Assembly: GCA_004570955.1 (NCBI GenBank)
Contig: SPPL01000001.1
Coordinates: 186,001-250,000 of the forward strand
Direction of reading: 5' to 3'
From: Jeotgalicoccus nanhaiensis
GTDB taxonomy: Bacteria; Bacillota; Bacilli; Staphylococcales; Salinicoccaceae
DNA: 64,000 nt
In this document: positions 36,336 through 45,523 of the stretch, one piece after another
Numbering within the stretch: position 1 is the stretch's first letter
Layout: every line of letters begins with the position of its first letter
Notes under the pieces: generated by a model
The model's database searches: none
Seen by the model: only the letters and a program-made list of their open reading frames with translations
Told to the model about the DNA's origin: nothing
Translations under genes and position numbers: made by a program

Positions 36336-36443
36336 TTGCAACCCTCTATATTTTAATATATTGTTTTAAATTATGTCTTATTATCATTATAATAGAAGTT
36401 AATGCATTTTAAAATCTAAACTAGAAATGGGTCTATGACATTG

Positions 36444-37811
36444 ATGAAAAAAATAATATGGACAATTGTGATTGTCCTGGTACTGATTTTAATCGGTGCC
36501 GGTATTTATATTTACAGTCTTTATAATACTTTTGATGAAGGGGTCAGCAGCTCCTACGAACCTACTGACAAAGAAAGATCGGACTTAAGAAAAGAAGACG
36601 CTACAGTGGAAGACAGCTTTACAGTTTTAATTCTCGGTACTGATGAGAACGAATCACGTGCCGAAAAAGAAAATTTAGACGGCGATGATTTCCGCACCGA
36701 CAGCATGATACTTGCAACCTTTGATAAGAACAATGATGATGTAAAATTGGTTAATATCCCAAGAGATACACTAGCCTACCTTAAAACTGAAGAATACTTT
36801 GATAAGATTAATCACGCTCATATGTACGGTGGTCCTTCAGCTTCCATGGATGCTGTCGAGAGACTATTAAATGTTCCTGTAGATTATTATGTTCGTATTA
36901 ATATGGCAGGCGTAGTGGATATTGTAGATTCTGTAGGCGGAGTCGAATTCGATGTGCCTTTTGATATGAATGAGCCGAATCAGGATGACAACGGCCGAAT
37001 CGAACTCTCTGAAGGCGTTCAGGAGCTGAGCGGTGCAGAAGCGCTTGCTGTCGTCAGAAGCAGACGGGTCGATTCAGATTTAGGACGCGGGAACAGACAG
37101 ATGGAACTCGTGGAAGCTGTACTCAACAAAGTTAAATCATCCGGCGGTTTAAGTAAAATTGATGATTTAATTAAAGTTGTTGCGGATAACACTAGACATA
37201 ACTTTACAACTAAAGATATCCGTCAGCTTGCTTCATATTACGCTTTTAACGATATCTCTTTCGATTCCACCCAGCTGCGCGGTACAGATTACTGGCAGCA
37301 AGGAAACGGAGCTTATTTCTACAGAGCAGATGATGAGCATTTATTTGTTCTCTCAAATACGATACGCTCTATACTGGAAATAGAACCTTCTGAACCGTTC
37401 GATTTACTGCAGCTGAGATTAGGCGATTATCTTGTACCTTATGAATATATGGATGATTATATGCTCACTGAACATCGGCCCGAAGTAATCCCCTACTTCG
37501 CCGAAGAAGGTTATGAAAGTTCTTACGGTGACGGCTTTGAAACTGAGGAATTTGATTACGAAGAATCTGATGTCGAAGGCGAAGACGATTTAGAAGATAC
37601 AACAGAAGGTGACTTCAATCAGGGTAATCAGGCTCCTCAGGATGAAGGCACTGAAGAACCGGCACAAGGAGAAAATTATAATAATGAAGGTTATTATGAT
37701 GACGGCACAAACAATCAGAATGATAGCTACTATGATGATGGTACAGAAACAGAAGATGAATACTACGAGGGCAGCAATAGCAATTCACTGAATAATGGTT
37801 ATTATTATTAA
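36444..37811 (+). CDS. LytR-CpsA-Psr (LCP) ligase with acidic repeat tail
   Basis: LCP proteins transfer lipid-linked teichoic acids or capsule to peptidoglycan on the outer face. One N-terminal membrane anchor (KIIWTIVIVLVLILIGAGIY) precedes the LCP domain (about 55-300), with FTVLILGTDENE, DFRTDSMILATF, NIPRDTLAYL, DKINHAHMYGG and VVRSRRVDSDLGRGNRQ holding the conserved Asp and Arg that bind pyrophosphate. The last ~105 residues are low-complexity, rich in Glu, Asp, Gly, Tyr and Asn. ATG 36,444 matches the start of the paralogue at 48,626; an in-frame ATG at 36,435 is only three bases from GGG. Confidence 0.92.
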   Translation: MKKIIWTIVIVLVLILIGAGIYIYSLYNTFDEGVSSSYEPTDKERSDLRKEDATVEDSFTVLILGTDENESRAEKENLDGDDFRTDSMILATFDKNNDDVKLVNIPRDTLAYLKTEEYFDKINHAHMYGGPSASMDAVERLLNVPVDYYVRINMAGVVDIVDSVGGVEFDVPFDMNEPNQDDNGRIELSEGVQELSGAEALAVVRSRRVDSDLGRGNRQMELVEAVLNKVKSSGGLSKIDDLIKVVADNTRHNFTTKDIRQLASYYAFNDISFDSTQLRGTDYWQQGNGAYFYRADDEHLFVLSNTIRSILEIEPSEPFDLLQLRLGDYLVPYEYMDDYMLTEHRPEVIPYFAEEGYESSYGDGFETEEFDYEESDVEGEDDLEDTTEGDFNQGNQAPQDEGTEEPAQGENYNNEGYYDDGTNNQNDSYYDDGTETEDEYYEGSNSNSLNNGYYY

Positions 37812-37830
37812 TTAAGTGGAGGTGGCTGTT

Positions 37831-38295
37831 TTGAGAAAATCATATGACAAAGTGACAAATATCCATGAAATGATGGATAATCTGGAAGAACTGATTAAAA
37901 ATAATAATCAGCCAAAAATTGAAAATGAATACTTTTATATGAATCACGAACACAAAGAATTATATTTATCCCTGAGAAGTTATTTTTCGGAATCACAGAA
38001 CAACCCTTCTGTTGATGCAGCCTGTTATATCACTGCGATTCCTGAAATATATGAAGTTGTAAATATTTTTGATTATATTTTCCCGCTGGACTGGATTCAA
38101 AAAGACGGCAGGTTATCAGATGAATTTAAAAAGCTAAAACCGCATATCCAGTACATTGCACTGGCAGCAGCAGAAGCAAGCAACATTAAATTTAACACCC
38201 GTCCTGCCCTATCACTCGGTATGGATTACTGGAATATTGAGCAGCTTAAAGTATTTTGGCAGTATACGATTATACGAAGAAAAAATGCGATGTAG
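37831..38295 (+). CDS. Uncharacterised helical protein upstream of GNAT gene
   Basis: A 154-residue soluble, mainly helical protein. The start is TTG 37,831, eight bases after a strong GGAGG; the in-frame GTG at 37,816 precedes that site. Features include an acidic N-terminal helix (NIHEMMDNLEELIKNNN) and a conserved-looking CYITAIPEIYEVVNIFDYIF. No catalytic motif is recognised. It starts 19 bases after the LCP stop and runs to within nine bases of the acetyltransferase start, so the three may be cotranscribed. Confidence 0.65.
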   Translation: MRKSYDKVTNIHEMMDNLEELIKNNNQPKIENEYFYMNHEHKELYLSLRSYFSESQNNPSVDAACYITAIPEIYEVVNIFDYIFPLDWIQKDGRLSDEFKKLKPHIQYIALAAAEASNIKFNTRPALSLGMDYWNIEQLKVFWQYTIIRRKNAM

Positions 38296-38303
38296 GTGAT
38301 GAA

Positions 38304-38729
38304 ATGGAACTTAAAATAACTGATAATCCAAAGTATTACAATCAATGCCTGGAAATTAGAAAAGAAGTTTTTGTTGACGAACAAAACGTGCCGCTGGAAT
38401 TAGAAGTCGATGAGTATGAAAAAGAATCTGTGAATATTCTCCTGACTCTTGATGACCGCCCAATCGGTACAGTCAGATACCGTGATATGGGTGACGGTCT
38501 AATCAAAGTAGAACGCATGGCTGTAAGAAAAATAGCAAGAGGTCTGCACCTCGGCCAGACACTCATGAACTTCGTTCACATTCATGCAGAAGAAAACGGC
38601 TATACACGAGCCAAGCTAGGTGCGCAGGTACATGCGCTTAACTTTTATGAAAAGCTCGGTTACCATGTTTCATCTGATGAATTTGATGATGCAGGTATTC
38701 CTCATAAATATATGGAGAAAGAATTATAA
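38304..38729 (+). CDS. GNAT family N-acetyltransferase (YjcF-like)
   Basis: A 141-residue acetyltransferase. The acetyl-CoA binding motif A reads VERMAVRKIARGLHLGQTLM, a variant of the usual Q/RxxGxG/A, and motif B ends with HALNFYEKLGYHV. The N-terminus EIRKEVFVDEQNVPLELEVDEY is typical of YjcF/ElaA-type GNAT proteins. The acceptor substrate is unknown. ATG 38,304 is preceded by TAGGTGATGAA; the longer frame from 38,256 overlaps the previous gene without a ribosome site. A terminator follows directly. Confidence 0.86.
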   Translation: MELKITDNPKYYNQCLEIRKEVFVDEQNVPLELEVDEYEKESVNILLTLDDRPIGTVRYRDMGDGLIKVERMAVRKIARGLHLGQTLMNFVHIHAEENGYTRAKLGAQVHALNFYEKLGYHVSSDEFDDAGIPHKYMEKEL

Positions 38730-38755
38730 TGATCTCGATTGAGATCATTTTTTTA
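38728..38755 (+). terminator. Terminator after the GNAT gene
   Basis: A 9-bp stem AATGATCTC/GAGATCATT with loop GATT is followed by six T and begins within the stop codon. Confidence 0.85.
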
Positions 38756-38831
38756 TATTTCTTCCCTATATTTAAACTGAGATATTCTGTATTATGGAAA
38801 TATTGAGCTTAAATTAAGGAGATGTATATAG

Positions 38832-40823
38832 TTGAATAATTCTTTAACTATAGAGAGAAGATTCCGTCCTGAAATTGAAGGATTAAGAATTGTAGCTGCT
38901 CTATTAGTCGCTGTTTATCATATTTGGATTGGAAGAGTATCCGGAGGAGTTGACGTGTTTTTTGTTATTTCAGGTTTTTTAATAACAACTTCGATTGTTT
39001 CTCGATATAATCGTTATGGAGAATTAAAATTCTTTCCATTCATTACCAATCTAATTAAACGTTTACTTCCATCAATTATCGTAATAGTTTTTACAGTTAT
39101 TGTTTTAAGTATATTCTTATTGCCAAGAACAATTCTAGATAAAACTTTTTATGAAATAATTGCTTCTTTGCTTTATTATCAAAACTGGCAACTTGCATTT
39201 TCCAATACAGATTATTTAAGCCAGGAACAGATGAGTACACCCTTAGAACATTTTTGGGCAATGTCGATTCAAGGACAGTTTTACCTTATATGGTTTGTTT
39301 TATTTTCACTCGTATTTATTTTGTTAAAAAAGAAAACAAATTTAAACGGAGTAAAGATTATAAATATTGCTTTATCATTGTTATTCTTAACTTCATTTAC
39401 ATATTCAATTTATTTAACTGCCGTAAACCAGCCTTGGGCATATTTTGATACATTTACTAGAGTATGGGAGTTTTCTATTGGCGGCATACTTGCAATAAAC
39501 CTATCAAAAATTAAAATCAATTCGTTTATAAGTAATATTCTCGGATGGGTTGGATTCATTGGGTTATTATTAACAGGTATTATATTTGATGTTTCAACGA
39601 TGTTCCCGGGTTATATTGCATTGTGGCCGACACTTTGTGCAGTCGCAATTTTAATTGCTGGGAACAGTTCAAGTAATACCGGAGTTACTAAATTCCTTGG
39701 ATCTAATTTAATGGTTAAACTTGGAGGTATCGCTTTCGGTATATATTTATGGCACTGGGTGTTATTATCATTCTATAATTATCATTCGGAAACAAATCCA
39801 AGCATCCTTATAGGTATAACAATTATAATCACTTCTATTGTTCTCGCCTTGTTTATGTCCAAATTCATTGAAACACCTTTTAAAAACATGGAGATATCGA
39901 TAAGACCGTTAAAATATATTGGTTACGGAATATTGATTAACTTGTTTATATTAATTGGATTATTTACTATTTACAATAAATCTGTACCAAATATTGAAGA
40001 ATTAATAAATGACCCTGACTATCCTGGCGCGTCTTCAATTTTCTATGATATGGAAGTACCGAATGCCACTCCTATACCAACCCCAGAAGAAGCTATGAAC
40101 GACCTTGCAGATTCTTATGATGACAAAATGAATCAATCTAAAAACGTAGGTTCTTTAAAAATTGGAGAGTATGGTCAATTAGAAAATAATCAATACACTG
40201 TAGCTTTAGTAGGTAGTTCTCATTCTGCGCATTGGCTTGGTGCGTTACAATATTTTGCAGAAGAAGAAAATATAAAAATTCTTAATATAGTTCAGGTAGG
40301 AAGTCGCTTTTCTTCAACTAACACATCGGACACCACTGCAGCTTGGAATAATAATGTCATGAATTACTTAGAAGATAGTAAAAATGAAATTGACTTAGTC
40401 GTTGCTACTTCAGATATCGGGAGCGTAGATTCCCCTCTCCCACCAGAAGGTATGGCTAATCAATTAAATACTATTGGTGATGAGATAAAATTACCTATAA
40501 TGGCTATACGTGACACGCAACGTTTTGGATTTAATATTCCTGAATATTTAGATCAATATGGTTATAAAGCTACAAAAGAAAAAATGAATTCTATTGAACC
40601 TATCAGCGAAACGATGCCTTGGGAGAAAATAGATTATAAATCACCATTAGTCCACCCTGTAGATTATAATGATTACTTTAAAGTTAATGGTGAGTACGAA
40701 CCTGTTATTGGAAATGTTCTTGTGTATTTTGATGGAAGTCATATTACGAATACTTATTCAAAAACAATGGGACCAGTGTTACGTGAAGATGTTATAGAAT
40801 TGCTTGATAAATATTCTTCTTAA
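38832..40823 (+). CDS. OatA-like membrane O-acyltransferase (copy 1)
   Basis: A 663-residue acyltransferase-3 plus SGNH protein. The membrane part (about 1-400, ten or eleven helices) has VYHIW and GGVDVFFVISGFLIT. The extracellular SGNH domain (about 440-660) has VALVGSSHSAHWLGAL, where the catalytic Ser block is GSS rather than GDS, and YFDGSHITN for the DxxH pair. Such enzymes O-acetylate peptidoglycan or secondary wall polymers. The start is TTG, ten bases after AAGGAG; the ATG at 38,822 hits a stop after five codons. It is a paralogue of the convergent gene at 41,023. Confidence 0.88.
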   Translation: MNNSLTIERRFRPEIEGLRIVAALLVAVYHIWIGRVSGGVDVFFVISGFLITTSIVSRYNRYGELKFFPFITNLIKRLLPSIIVIVFTVIVLSIFLLPRTILDKTFYEIIASLLYYQNWQLAFSNTDYLSQEQMSTPLEHFWAMSIQGQFYLIWFVLFSLVFILLKKKTNLNGVKIINIALSLLFLTSFTYSIYLTAVNQPWAYFDTFTRVWEFSIGGILAINLSKIKINSFISNILGWVGFIGLLLTGIIFDVSTMFPGYIALWPTLCAVAILIAGNSSSNTGVTKFLGSNLMVKLGGIAFGIYLWHWVLLSFYNYHSETNPSILIGITIIITSIVLALFMSKFIETPFKNMEISIRPLKYIGYGILINLFILIGLFTIYNKSVPNIEELINDPDYPGASSIFYDMEVPNATPIPTPEEAMNDLADSYDDKMNQSKNVGSLKIGEYGQLENNQYTVALVGSSHSAHWLGALQYFAEEENIKILNIVQVGSRFSSTNTSDTTAAWNNNVMNYLEDSKNEIDLVVATSDIGSVDSPLPPEGMANQLNTIGDEIKLPIMAIRDTQRFGFNIPEYLDQYGYKATKEKMNSIEPISETMPWEKIDYKSPLVHPVDYNDYFKVNGEYEPVIGNVLVYFDGSHITNTYSKTMGPVLREDVIELLDKYSS

Positions 40824-40880
40824 AATTTAATGCTGAGTGTTATTAATCTCCAACACCAAACATTCTATGAAAATATAAAA

Positions 40881-40922
40881 AACTATCTCAGGTGCAATCG
40901 TGCTCCTGAGGTAGTTTTTTTA
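40881..40922. terminator. Terminator between the two acyltransferase genes
   Basis: A 16-bp stem (AACTATCTCAGGTGCA paired with TGCTCCTGAGGTAGTT, two mismatches) has a loop of four and a run of T on the plus strand. Confidence 0.8.
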
Positions 40923-41022
40923 TTAAGAATCATTACTCGTGTACCAGTTCAGAACAAAAGACTATTTTTTATCTGTATACTTGACAGCGACAGTTAATAT
41001 TGAAGTAACAATGTTTTTTGCT

Positions 41023-42996
41023 TTAACGTAGTAGTATTTTTTCAATGTCTTTTCGAATAATTGGCGCAAAAGTTTTGTTAAAAGTTTCAGTCATATGATT
41101 TTTGTCTCGATAAGCTAAAACATTTCCAACTATAGGGGGACACGTAGCTCTGTCACACAAGTAATCTGTATAATCCACATATGTTACGTTCTCCGGCGGA
41201 TTTGACAACTTCTCCCATGCAGATATAGGGGATAGAGTTTTAGATTTCTCTATGCTGCACTCACTAGGTTCATTAGTACGACTCAAACATTCCACAACAT
41301 CTTTCTCGAAATAAGGAGTATCGCTAATAGCTAGTATGGGAATATTATAATCATTTAGACTTTCAAATTGCTTAAGAAAACCTTTCGGAACTTCTTCATA
41401 TTCCCTATCTGCAATGTCTGCTAATGTTATTACTAAATTTGGTTCATACTCTGCAAGCTCATCTACTACTTTAGTATTCCACTCATAACAATCGTCTGCA
41501 ATGCCTTCACTATTATCTAAAGAGAATCTGCACCCGCTCTTTGTAACATTCAGTATTCTATAATTATCTCCAAGATTTTGAAGACTCGGTAGCCAATGCG
41601 TTGATTTCGATCCTCCTACTAAAGCAACTGTATGTTCATAGTCATCAGTATTACCATACTCACAAACCTTAACTTCGGATTCTCCAGGAGAAAGCTGACA
41701 ACCATCAGCATATGGAGAGGGGCTGTCTTCCTTAGCAGTTTCGAGAGACGGTATAGGTTTTGAACCTTCAGGAGAGAATGATATGTCTTTTGAAAGAGCC
41801 CCTGGATAATCGCTGTTACCTAGAAGCTTCTCCTGATTTGAACTCTGCAGTTCGCCTGCTCCATACCATGCTCCAAGCAGAGTGAGCACTACACCTAACT
41901 GAATTGCGATAGGTATGAATTTTCTAAACGTAAAATTGTTTTTTCCAATTAATTTGTTGATTGGTGTTTCTAATAATTTGTTCCCCAGATAGCTTAAGAT
42001 TAGTGATATAAGTATGATTAACATCCCATGTAATATACTGACATCAGTCGTGTCAAAAATTACGTAATAAAAGCTTAATATTGGCCAATGCCATAAATAT
42101 AATCCGTAACTCAATCCACCGAGCCAGACCATTAATTTACTGCCCAGAAATTTTTCTACACCAAGTTTCGATGAGTTTTCTCCTGCTACTAAAATGAACA
42201 CTGCAGCTATTACAGGAAGTAATGCAGTGTATCCTGGGAAGCTTTTTTCAACATCTAGCATTAGTCCTGTACCTAACAGAATTAATAAACCACTCCAGCC
42301 CATTACTGTGCTTATAAATTCTGGCAATTTAATTTTATATATAATAATTAAAAGTAATCCTCCTATACCAAATTCCCAAACCCTTGTCCTGGTATCAAAA
42401 TATGCCAGGGGCTGATTGACAGCAGTCAGATATACAGAATAAATAAATGATAATATTATTAAAGTTAATAATATTCCTACAAATGACTTTTTAAAATCAA
42501 CTTTAAATTTCTTGTGGATTATAATTGCTAAGCTTACAATTAAAAACCATATTACATAAAATTGTCCTTGTATAGACATAGCCCAAAAATGCTGGACCGG
42601 ACTTTTTTCACTTCCCTGATTTAAATAATCTGTTCCTGATATAGCCAACTGCCAGTTTTCAAAATAAAATATCGATGCAAAAATCTCTTTTATTATTCCA
42701 GCATGCCGATACTCCGGCATAATAAAGTAACTTGCTATCAACACAACCGTTAGTACCAGTAGAGCATTGGGCAACAGCCTTTTTAGCAAACCGTATATAA
42801 AATAAAAGAAATTAATATATCCATCTCTTGCATATCTTGAAAGCAATGAAGTTGTTATTAAGAATCCGGACACTACAAAAAACACATCTACGCCGCCTGA
42901 AACTCGCATCATCCAAATATGATATGCCGCTACAAGCAATGCTGCTACTGCTCTCAAACCTTCTATTTCTGGTCTGAATTTACGTTTTATTTCCAT
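41023..42996 (-). CDS. OatA-like membrane O-acyltransferase (copy 2)
   Basis: A 657-residue paralogue of the convergent acyltransferase. AYHIW and GGVDVFFVVSGFLIT mark the acyltransferase-3 membrane part. The C-terminal SGNH domain has VALVGGSKSTHWLPSL (GGS in place of GDS) and YRDKNHMTE for the Asp-His pair. It differs from copy 1 in six extra cysteines of the extracellular domain (GCQLS, VCEYG, GCRFS, DCYEW, ECLSR, ECSIE), likely disulfides. It follows the heparinase-like gene by 66 bases on the same strand, so the two could modify one polymer. AGGTATTTTA precedes the ATG. Confidence 0.88.
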   Translation of the reverse strand: MEIKRKFRPEIEGLRAVAALLVAAYHIWMMRVSGGVDVFFVVSGFLITTSLLSRYARDGYINFFYFIYGLLKRLLPNALLVLTVVLIASYFIMPEYRHAGIIKEIFASIFYFENWQLAISGTDYLNQGSEKSPVQHFWAMSIQGQFYVIWFLIVSLAIIIHKKFKVDFKKSFVGILLTLIILSFIYSVYLTAVNQPLAYFDTRTRVWEFGIGGLLLIIIYKIKLPEFISTVMGWSGLLILLGTGLMLDVEKSFPGYTALLPVIAAVFILVAGENSSKLGVEKFLGSKLMVWLGGLSYGLYLWHWPILSFYYVIFDTTDVSILHGMLIILISLILSYLGNKLLETPINKLIGKNNFTFRKFIPIAIQLGVVLTLLGAWYGAGELQSSNQEKLLGNSDYPGALSKDISFSPEGSKPIPSLETAKEDSPSPYADGCQLSPGESEVKVCEYGNTDDYEHTVALVGGSKSTHWLPSLQNLGDNYRILNVTKSGCRFSLDNSEGIADDCYEWNTKVVDELAEYEPNLVITLADIADREYEEVPKGFLKQFESLNDYNIPILAISDTPYFEKDVVECLSRTNEPSECSIEKSKTLSPISAWEKLSNPPENVTYVDYTDYLCDRATCPPIVGNVLAYRDKNHMTETFNKTFAPIIRKDIEKILLR

Positions 42997-43062
42997 TAAA
43001 ATACCTCGTTACTTTACTTAATCTATAATTAAATTTGTAAATTCAGCTATTTAACTGACTAC

Positions 43063-44694
43063 CTAAATTAGGAATTTTGGTAATTCATAAATCTTATCAT
43101 CAAGTTTTACCTGAACACTATTAGATTCTTCAAAGATATTTAATAATCTTGGTTCTTCCAAATGAATGACAAAATAATCATTGAACTCCGAAGCATTTTC
43201 TTTGGTATTAAGTATTTGATGAGTTTTTACTACCTTGCCACTTGAAGGCGAATTTACCGCTCTTGGCCACTTAGACTTGGTATTTCCATTTAAAATATTT
43301 ACATCGATATTTTCCGGAAATTCTAACGTAATACTTACATCATCATTTTTCAGCTTAAATTTTTCATCTGATAAGTGTTCCAGCGTTACATTGTGGTCTA
43401 GATTTAATCTTTGATGCCAAGTATCAAGATTTTTGCTAGTTCCATTATCAAATACAATGATTATATTTTCTTGATGTAAATAATAGATAGTCCTTCTAAG
43501 TCGTGCATCATCATAACCATTGTTATAACCTGAAACAACAGTATACAAGCTACTATCTAAAAATTTATCAGTCCAAATTGTTTTATGAATTTTATTTAAT
43601 TTATCTTTTTTATAATTTTTTGCTAATGAAAAACTGCTGTGTGCTTGTCTTTTCACAATATATTTTCTAAATTTACTAGTACTATAATTAAATTTCCCAG
43701 GATCTACAAAAAAATCTTTATATTTATAGTTTAAAATAAAACTTAAATCATCAGAATGTTTATGTGTGATTGTAGAAAAACCACATATGAATGCTAAATA
43801 TAATAAACTTTTTTTATTTTTTATAATACTTATTCCAGCTGCTGGTTCACTAAAATTTTCCCATATATTTTCTATTTTATTTGAATTATTTACATGAAAA
43901 CTATCGCCTATTGGCGGGAATTTATTGTCAGGCTTTAAAACCAATGAATAATATTTTCTTATAAGCGGAAACATGTTAGTGACTTCTACGCCTAATGATC
44001 TATTATTTCTTTGTAAATACTCTTCCAATCCCTCATATAAACCAAACACCATCTGATGGTATTCTGGTGAATTTTCCAAATGAACTCCATTATCTGAGTA
44101 TGTCACCCAAAAAATTGATTTAACTCGTTCATAGCCTTTAAGAAAAAAAGATTCATTATTTGTTGCCAAACCGAGGACTATCAAGGCTTTGTCCATCATA
44201 ATCCCGTGATTATTATACCTATGAATTTCGTCATCACATAATAGTTCTGCATGTTTTGACAGTATATTCATATATCTATTTTCATCAATGGATATCTTTT
44301 CTTTTTTAGCATTATAAACAAAATCAATAAGAACTTGGCTTCTTGCACCGATAGCATGATCATACCAAGTCATCTTAGTTTCATTACCGGCATCAATATA
44401 ATCAAACCAACTTTCTATAATTTCTTTTGATTTAAATATAAATTCAACATTAGCAGTTTCACGATATTGATTTAATAACTCATTAACTACACGTAAGTTT
44501 TGAAGATATAACTGATAACTGGTTTCTACTTTTGGATGCTTATATTCCCAATCGAAATCTTTTTTAAATTCTATATCATCAAATTTGGGAAATGGTTCTA
44601 TAATATTATTCAATGCCTTTTCTGCAATTCTTTTAGTATTATTTGATGTTTCCAATAATGGAAATACATTGTTTTCATTTAAGTCTAAATTCAT
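43063..44694 (-). CDS. Heparinase II/III-like protein, second copy
   Basis: A 543-residue paralogue of the protein at 28,987. It shares YNNHGIMMDKALIVLG, HLENSPEYHQMVFGLYEGLEE and ITHKHSDDLSFILNYK with FVDPGKFNYS, so every candidate catalytic residue is kept. Again there is no signal peptide. The gene is visibly more AT-rich than the two genes upstream of it, which suggests separate acquisition. AGGAGG before the ATG is strong, and the spacing of 22 bases to the upstream gene suggests it has joined that operon. Confidence 0.83.
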   Translation of the reverse strand: MNLDLNENNVFPLLETSNNTKRIAEKALNNIIEPFPKFDDIEFKKDFDWEYKHPKVETSYQLYLQNLRVVNELLNQYRETANVEFIFKSKEIIESWFDYIDAGNETKMTWYDHAIGARSQVLIDFVYNAKKEKISIDENRYMNILSKHAELLCDDEIHRYNNHGIMMDKALIVLGLATNNESFFLKGYERVKSIFWVTYSDNGVHLENSPEYHQMVFGLYEGLEEYLQRNNRSLGVEVTNMFPLIRKYYSLVLKPDNKFPPIGDSFHVNNSNKIENIWENFSEPAAGISIIKNKKSLLYLAFICGFSTITHKHSDDLSFILNYKYKDFFVDPGKFNYSTSKFRKYIVKRQAHSSFSLAKNYKKDKLNKIHKTIWTDKFLDSSLYTVVSGYNNGYDDARLRRTIYYLHQENIIIVFDNGTSKNLDTWHQRLNLDHNVTLEHLSDEKFKLKNDDVSITLEFPENIDVNILNGNTKSKWPRAVNSPSSGKVVKTHQILNTKENASEFNDYFVIHLEEPRLLNIFEESNSVQVKLDDKIYELPKFLI

Positions 44695-44716
44695 AATATC
44701 CTCCTGGAAATAAATT

Positions 44717-45523
44717 TTAAGCCTTTACTATCCGCTTCAGCTGCTCTATCTCTACAAACCCGATGGAGTTTTTCTCATTAAGCTGTACATATGATGGCAG
44801 TTTCCCTTCAGCTTCCAGAGGTTTTTTGCTCACCTGGAATTTACCGATAATCACCATTACTCTGTGGACAAGTGTCGACAATTCATCTACGATATCCTGG
44901 TTAAGTTTTGATACTTCCAGATGAATGATCGGATTTTTACGTTCTTTAGACGGAAACATTATTGTCCGGATCCATTTCAGTTCACTAGTTGTCAGTTCTT
45001 TTTTGGTTTTTAATTCCAGTATCAGGAAAGGAAATCTGTCCTCATTTTTAAAAGCATTGTCATACTGCAGTTTAAAGTGATACAGTTCAAAGCCGTGTTC
45101 TTCATACCTGATTAAATACTGATGTTTTTCCTGCTGCACAAAAAACACAGTACCGTATTCTACATTAGAGCCCTGCTCAAGTTCCTTGAATTTATCGACG
45201 ACATTTACAAGCTGCGAGTAATCGAGCAGCACCTGTCCTGCCTTATGTCCGTCTTCAGACTTTTTCTGTGTGACTGTAATCTCCACTTTATCTGATGACA
45301 GCACCGCTTTCTCCTTGCCGTGAAACAGGGTGGATGTTTTTAACCGGTGAAATTCCCCGTATGTATACCCATTGGTTTTTATAGCAGGTAAATATGAATT
45401 GAATATCAGATCTTCCTGCACCAGCTTTCCAAGCAGCAGATCGACCGTTGATTCAGCTGGCACATCTATTTTAGTAATTGAAATACCGCTCTCATAATCT
45501 CTCACTTTAACTTTTAATTTCAA
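44717..45523 (-). CDS. Uncharacterised protein coupled to the metalloprotease gene
   Basis: A 268-residue soluble protein. The first ~85 residues alternate strands and a helix (KLKVKVRDYESGISITKIDV, then DKVEITVTQK) in a pattern that could be a ubiquitin-like beta-grasp fold, but this is a guess from the pattern. The rest is mixed alpha/beta with PFLILELKTKKELTTSELKW. I recognise no family. The start is TTG after GGAGAGAGCAAC, and it overlaps the metalloprotease stop by four bases (TTGA), so it is translationally coupled and probably works with it. Confidence 0.6.
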   Translation of the reverse strand: MKLKVKVRDYESGISITKIDVPAESTVDLLLGKLVQEDLIFNSYLPAIKTNGYTYGEFHRLKTSTLFHGKEKAVLSSDKVEITVTQKKSEDGHKAGQVLLDYSQLVNVVDKFKELEQGSNVEYGTVFFVQQEKHQYLIRYEEHGFELYHFKLQYDNAFKNEDRFPFLILELKTKKELTTSELKWIRTIMFPSKERKNPIIHLEVSKLNQDIVDELSTLVHRVMVIIGKFQVSKKPLEAEGKLPSYVQLNEKNSIGFVEIEQLKRIVKA

